From a virus: 21,950 nt of DNA. The stretch is from positions 1 to 21,950 of IMG/VR virus record IMGVR_UViG_3300037296_000063. One strand, written 5' to 3'. Each line of letters opens with the position of its first letter. Within the stretch, counting starts at the first letter, position 1. This document shows, in pieces, positions 19,879-21,950 of this stretch. The position numbers and the translations under genes were made by a program. The notes beneath the pieces are model-generated. The model made no database searches, had not been told where the DNA came from, and saw only the letters and a list, made by a program, of their open reading frames with translations.

Positions 19879-20081
19879 GCCACACCGCCAATCTGGTCGC
19901 ACACGTCAGCCGCAGCGTCAGGGGCGGGAACGTAATACGAGGTCCGCGCGTCAACGAACCACGCAAAGCTAGTGCCTACGCGGTCGCGGGAACTTACAAC
20001 GGCAACACGCGCCGCGCGGGATCGGGCGATAGGCGCAGGCGGGATCAACAGCGGGCATGGGGGGAGCGTGATGCGGGTCAT
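19875..20081 (-). CDS. Small hypothetical protein, 68 aa
   Basis: A 68-residue protein starting MTRITLPPCPLLIPPAPIAR. The N-terminus is proline-rich and mildly hydrophobic, then basic (RSRAARVAVVSSRDRVG); the C-terminal half has WFVDARTSYYVPAPDA. No family recognised. It is coupled to neighbours by 4-nt overlaps at both ends. Confidence 0.55.
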   Translation of the reverse strand: MTRITLPPCPLLIPPAPIARSRAARVAVVSSRDRVGTSFAWFVDARTSYYVPAPDAAADVCDQIGGVA

Positions 20082-20266
20082 GCGGACATCCAGACGATAG
20101 TGCTGTAGGAAATCAGTTCGCCGTTTGGGAAGTCGCGGCGGAAAATGCCCTCGAACATTTCACCGGCTGACAACGCATCTTTCGCTGTCACATCCATTCG
20201 CCCCTTGCGGGACGGCGCTGCGGTGTAAGAGATGGTGAACCGCGTTCTGACGACTGGATTTGTCAT
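20078..20266 (-). CDS. Small hypothetical protein, 62 aa
   Basis: A 62-residue protein starting MTNPVVRTRFTISYTAAPSR. A predicted small alpha/beta domain: two strands (RTRFTISYT, ELISYSTIVWM) and one helix (ALSAGEMFEGIFRRDFP). This looks like a tiny double-stranded-RNA-binding-like or 'phage YopX-like' fold, but no name can be supported. It overlaps both neighbours by 4 nt. Confidence 0.58.
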   Translation of the reverse strand: MTNPVVRTRFTISYTAAPSRKGRMDVTAKDALSAGEMFEGIFRRDFPNGELISYSTIVWMSA

Positions 20267-20871
20267 GCGCGGGCCTCCGTGGGGGTGGGGGATAGGCCAA
20301 GGACGCGGCGCAATTTTCCATCCTCAGTCAGCTTGGATATTTCTGCGCGGATGTCTGAGAGGGGCAAACCGTCAATGGCGTGGATATCCTCAACGCCGTA
20401 TCCTTGACCTAATCTAGCGTGGATAATTGCGGCGGTTTCGCCCTCGGCGTTTCCATCGTATCCTAGCGCAGTGCACACGCCAGCACCGCCAATGGCCTTT
20501 AGTTTGGCCTGACGCACTTGCAGCATCGTGTCGCCTTTGGCGATAATACGGCCCTGAGACGCATTAGTCTGAAAAGCCCAAGTAACAACCTCGCAGGGCA
20601 GAACCTCCAAAAACAGGCCGTCAAGTTTTGCGTTTGCAATCACCCATTCGCCGTGATCGCGATAGCGGTCGGCAGTAGCGAGAATGTGGCGCTCCCAAGC
20701 GTCAGCTTCTGGGCGAGTTGCCAGCTTCACGACATGACGAAACCGCATTTCGAATGGGGCTTGCGCACGCATGTACTGAAAGCGAGATCGTGGGTTGGAA
20801 CTTGCCCCAACTTTGGCAAATCCAGCCTGACGCGCCTCTATGCAGTATACAAAATGCTGCACTTCCCTCAT
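20263..20871 (-). CDS. GIY-YIG-type (T5orf172/MUG113-like) domain protein
   Basis: A 202-residue protein. Residues 5-80 resemble the GIY-YIG fold of the T5orf172/MUG113 group: 'HFVYCIEARQAGFAKVGASS' (the VYC... G.aKVG strands), NPRSRFQYMRAQAPFEM, then 'EADAWERHILATADRYRDHGEW' with the helix that carries the family's Glu/Arg contributions. In this group the first Tyr may be replaced, and activity is not guaranteed. The C-terminal part (150-202), 'VEDIHAIDGLPLSDIRAEIS' and 'LTEDGKLRRVLG', looks like a winged-helix domain that would bind DNA. It is early in the leftward operon, immediately after the Cro-like gene. Confidence 0.72.
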   Translation of the reverse strand: MREVQHFVYCIEARQAGFAKVGASSNPRSRFQYMRAQAPFEMRFRHVVKLATRPEADAWERHILATADRYRDHGEWVIANAKLDGLFLEVLPCEVVTWAFQTNASQGRIIAKGDTMLQVRQAKLKAIGGAGVCTALGYDGNAEGETAAIIHARLGQGYGVEDIHAIDGLPLSDIRAEISKLTEDGKLRRVLGLSPTPTEARA

Positions 20872-21113
20872 GACGCCACCGACTTAACGGCAAGGTCATC
20901 GACAACGTAAAAGTCGCGCAGACTTACATCAACTTCGCCGCGTTTACTGGCTGCAAGAATTATATCTTGCGCGGACCGAGGCACAACGCCACCAGTCCCA
21001 CCGCGATTTTTTGGGTAGTCCCACTTGTAAACGCTGGCTAGGGTTCGCCCAGTGAGTAGGGCTGTTGCGGCAACTCCGCCGCATTTATCAATGATCTGTT
21101 TGGCAGGGGTCAT
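20868..21113 (-). CDS. Cro-like HTH regulator, first gene of the leftward early operon
   Basis: An 81-residue protein from ATG 21113 (MTPAKQIIDKCGGVAATALL), preceded by GGAG at 6 nt spacing. An upstream ATG at 21149 lies within operator O1 and the presumed promoter, so it is rejected. Residues 3-35 (IIDKCGGVAATALLTGRTLA, SVYKWDYPKNRGGTGG) form an HTH of the Cro/YdaS type in which 'W.yP...GG.GG.iP' follows the recognition helix, common in small phage regulators. It would be expressed when the leftward promoter is active and could repress the rightward promoters. The C-terminal residues (DVSLRDFYVVDD) resemble a dimerisation strand. Divergent from the repressor. Confidence 0.75.
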   Translation of the reverse strand: MTPAKQIIDKCGGVAATALLTGRTLASVYKWDYPKNRGGTGGVVPRSAQDIILAASKRGEVDVSLRDFYVVDDLAVKSVAS

Positions 21114-21137
21114 TGTGCACTCCGATTGCTCGCGTGC

Positions 21138-21156
21138 ACTTTCGCTCATCGAAAGT
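21138..21156. promoter_or_regulatory. Operator O1 (leftward promoter)
   Basis: ACTTTCG-CTCAT-CGAAAGT is a perfect 19-bp inverted repeat with 7-bp arms. On the minus strand it lies 25-43 nt before the Cro-like start and 6 nt inside a TTGACT -35-like element (21169-21164), so a bound repressor would cover the promoter spacer and -10. Confidence 0.7.
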
Positions 21157-21173
21157 CTTTAGTCAACACCTTG

Positions 21174-21192
21174 TCTTTCGATCTTCGAGATA
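21174..21192. promoter_or_regulatory. Operator O2 (imperfect), before the repressor gene
   Basis: CTTTCG-ATCTT-CGAGAT (21175-21191) matches the operator consensus with one altered base in the right arm core. It overlaps a candidate rightward promoter (TTGTCT at 21171-21176), 40 nt upstream of the repressor start, so it would give autoregulation. Confidence 0.5.
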
Positions 21193-21231
21193 TCATCTAA
21201 AATCAGGTTCGATATTCATAGGGTTATGAGA

Positions 21232-21534
21232 ATGCAGTGGATAGATCAGCAACTTAAGCAGCGGAAGATGAACCGTCGGCAGCTTGCCGACGTCATCCCA
21301 GGCATGACTGAAACCAAGCTGTCCCTATCTATGAGCGGCCAGAGGAAACTATCCGCAGATGAGGCGGATGCGATCCGTCGCCACTTTGGGTATCAACTGC
21401 CTGACGATCCGATTGATACGCCTTTGGGCAGGATACATGAGCAGCTAGCCATGCTTGGTGACAGTCAAATACATTCTGTAGCTCTATATCTGGAAGCCCT
21501 GACGGGTAACGCGCCTGAGCGGCAGCAAGCATAG
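21232..21534 (+). CDS. CI-like repressor, short HTH protein without cleavage domain
   Basis: A 100-residue protein (MQWIDQQLKQRKMNRRQLAD) from ATG 21232; a second ATG at 21226 is in frame, but the AGGG ribosome site is better spaced (8 nt) for 21232. Residues about 12-52 are an HTH_3-type domain: 'MNRRQLADVIPGMTETKLSL', with the recognition helix and 'SGQRKLSADEADAIRRHFGY'. The remaining 45 residues are a helical tail with 'LGRIHEQLAMLGDSQIHSVA', likely a dimerisation region. There is no LexA-type peptidase domain, so induction cannot be by RecA-stimulated self-cleavage of this protein. It faces away from the Cro-like gene across a divergent promoter region with two operators. Confidence 0.75.
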   Translation: MQWIDQQLKQRKMNRRQLADVIPGMTETKLSLSMSGQRKLSADEADAIRRHFGYQLPDDPIDTPLGRIHEQLAMLGDSQIHSVALYLEALTGNAPERQQA

Positions 21535-21613
21535 CAAAAAACACCTGAATAGACTCATTGTTTACCTCAAGACCGACCGATTTTAGTGTCAGGTCATCGT
21601 TTCCGCTTGTCAT
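21329..21613 (-). CDS. Possible antisense-overlapping leftward gene, 94 aa
   Basis: A minus-strand frame starting MTSGNDDLTLKSVGLEVNNE at ATG 21613, with an unusually strong AAGGAG ribosome site 8 nt upstream and operator O3 about 80 nt upstream. Only the first 26 codons are outside the repressor gene; the rest is antisense to the repressor's 3' half. The protein is not recognised. The ribosome site suggests translation starts here, but antisense overlap of 206 nt with a credible gene makes the full frame doubtful. Confidence 0.35.
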   Translation of the reverse strand: MTSGNDDLTLKSVGLEVNNESIQVFFAMLAAAQARYPSGLPDIELQNVFDCHQAWLAAHVSCPKAYQSDRQAVDTQSGDGSHPPHLRIVSSGRS

Positions 21614-21691
21614 AAGTTAAACTCCTTAAAGATTTACAGATTGCGCATGGCTTTCGATTTGCCGCAAGGCGCTTTGCCGTCAAACGTAATA

Positions 21692-21710
21692 ATTTTCGAT
21701 TTACGAAAGT
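21692..21710. promoter_or_regulatory. Operator O3
   Basis: ATTTTCG-ATTTA-CGAAAGT (21692-21710) has the same 7-5-7 architecture as O1 with one arm mismatch. It lies between the leftward start at 21613 and the rightward gene at 21784. Confidence 0.6.
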
Positions 21711-21726
21711 TTTTGCTTGCGTGACG

Positions 21727-21745
21727 GCTTTCGATGAGCGAAAGT
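21727..21745. promoter_or_regulatory. Operator O4 (rightward promoter)
   Basis: GCTTTCG-ATGAG-CGAAAGT is identical at 18 of 19 positions to O1 read on the minus strand, spacer included. A TTGCGT -35-like element begins 12 nt before the TTTCG, the same distance as TTGACT at O1, and the rightward ATG 21784 follows 38 nt later. Confidence 0.7.
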
Positions 21746-21783
21746 ATCCTCAACGGCACTAACGCCGCATAGAGGATTGCCCC

Positions 21784-21950
21784 ATGAAAACCACCGCCGC
21801 ACCGACGACCGCCGAAAGCCCGCTGTCAGTCAGCATTGCTGAAATGATGGCAAACCCAGAGCGCCGCCAGCGCCTCGTGGACGCATCGGAGCGTGCGCTC
21901 GAGGAAAAGCTGATTGAGCAATTCAAGTGGAACCTGCCGGACAGCATCAG
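21784..21950 (+). CDS. Start of a rightward gene, runs off the right edge; unknown
   Basis: Fifty-five residues are visible: MKTTAAPTTAESPLSVSIAE, then an apparent helical, charged region (MMANPERRQRLVDASERALE, EKLIEQFKWNLPDSI). ATG 21784 has GAGGAT 6 nt upstream, and operator O4 lies just before it, so it is the first gene of the rightward early transcript. The visible part carries no recognised domain. The frame stays open to the end of the window. Confidence 0.65.
   Translation, partial: MKTTAAPTTAESPLSVSIAEMMANPERRQRLVDASERALEEKLIEQFKWNLPDSI

Noticed and set aside
21114-21149. Upstream ATG at 21149 for the Cro-like protein
   Set aside because: The extra 12 codons fall in operator O1 and the presumed promoter, and ATG 21113 has its own GGAG ribosome site.
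1-21950. CRISPR array, insertion sequence or integrase
   Set aside because: No regular spaced direct repeats of 25-40 nt, no transposase-like frame and no tyrosine or serine recombinase motif were found on either strand.

Overview
This window is most of the left and middle part of a temperate, siphovirus-type (long non-contractile tail) prophage or phage genome of an alphaproteobacterium, most likely a Rhodobacteraceae (Roseobacter/Rhodobacter group) host. The evidence is the GC-rich, NAC-type codon use, a structural module in the same order as the Rhodobacter gene transfer agent (small terminase, large terminase, portal, protease, HK97-fold capsid, gp6 connector, closure, gp10-like, DUF3168, tail tube, GTA-type tail chaperone, tape measure), and an encoded GapR/DUF2312-type protein, a family typical of alphaproteobacteria. 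Integrase, lysis and tail-tip genes are not in the window and presumably lie beyond its ends.

Layout. Almost everything is transcribed leftward (minus strand). From right to left: (1) 21114-21950, an immunity/switch region with a small rightward HTH repressor, the start of another rightward gene at the right edge, and four copies of a palindromic operator (CTTTCG-N5-CGAAAG type) in two intergenic regions. (2) 12093-21113, a very compact leftward early operon in which most genes overlap by 4 nt (ATGA or GTGA): a Cro-like HTH protein, a GIY-YIG-type protein, small proteins, a C5-cytosine methyltransferase, an amino (N6/N4) methyltransferase, a PD-(D/E)XK nuclease, an O-like winged-helix replication initiator with iteron-like repeats inside its gene, a possible helicase loader, zinc-ribbon and HTH proteins, a GapR-like protein, SSB, a three-HTH-repeat protein, and finally a NusG-like (NGN + KOW) protein. 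(3) 11484-11889, about 400 nt without a confident protein gene, holding a tRNA-Trp(CCA), a second tRNA-like fragment and several hairpins. (4) 1-11483, the late packaging/head/tail operon, starting with an HNH endonuclease and small terminase and running off the left end in the tape-measure gene.

Two places in the late operon break the expected order: a three-gene cassette of unknown function (3290-4375) with its own sigma70-like promoter between head closure and neck genes, and a plus-strand gene for a small predicted exported protein (2191-2493). Both look like 'morons'.

How it fits together (inference): the repressor at 21232 holds both outward promoters through near-identical operators. 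On induction the leftward operon makes replication and DNA-modification proteins, and its last large product, the NusG-like protein, would let RNA polymerase read through the structured tRNA/hairpin leader into the late genes. The most notable observations are the NusG-like protein next to that leader, a long second reading frame inside the C5 methyltransferase that ends in motifs I associate with a separate phage protein family, the iterons in the initiator gene, and the two moron insertions.
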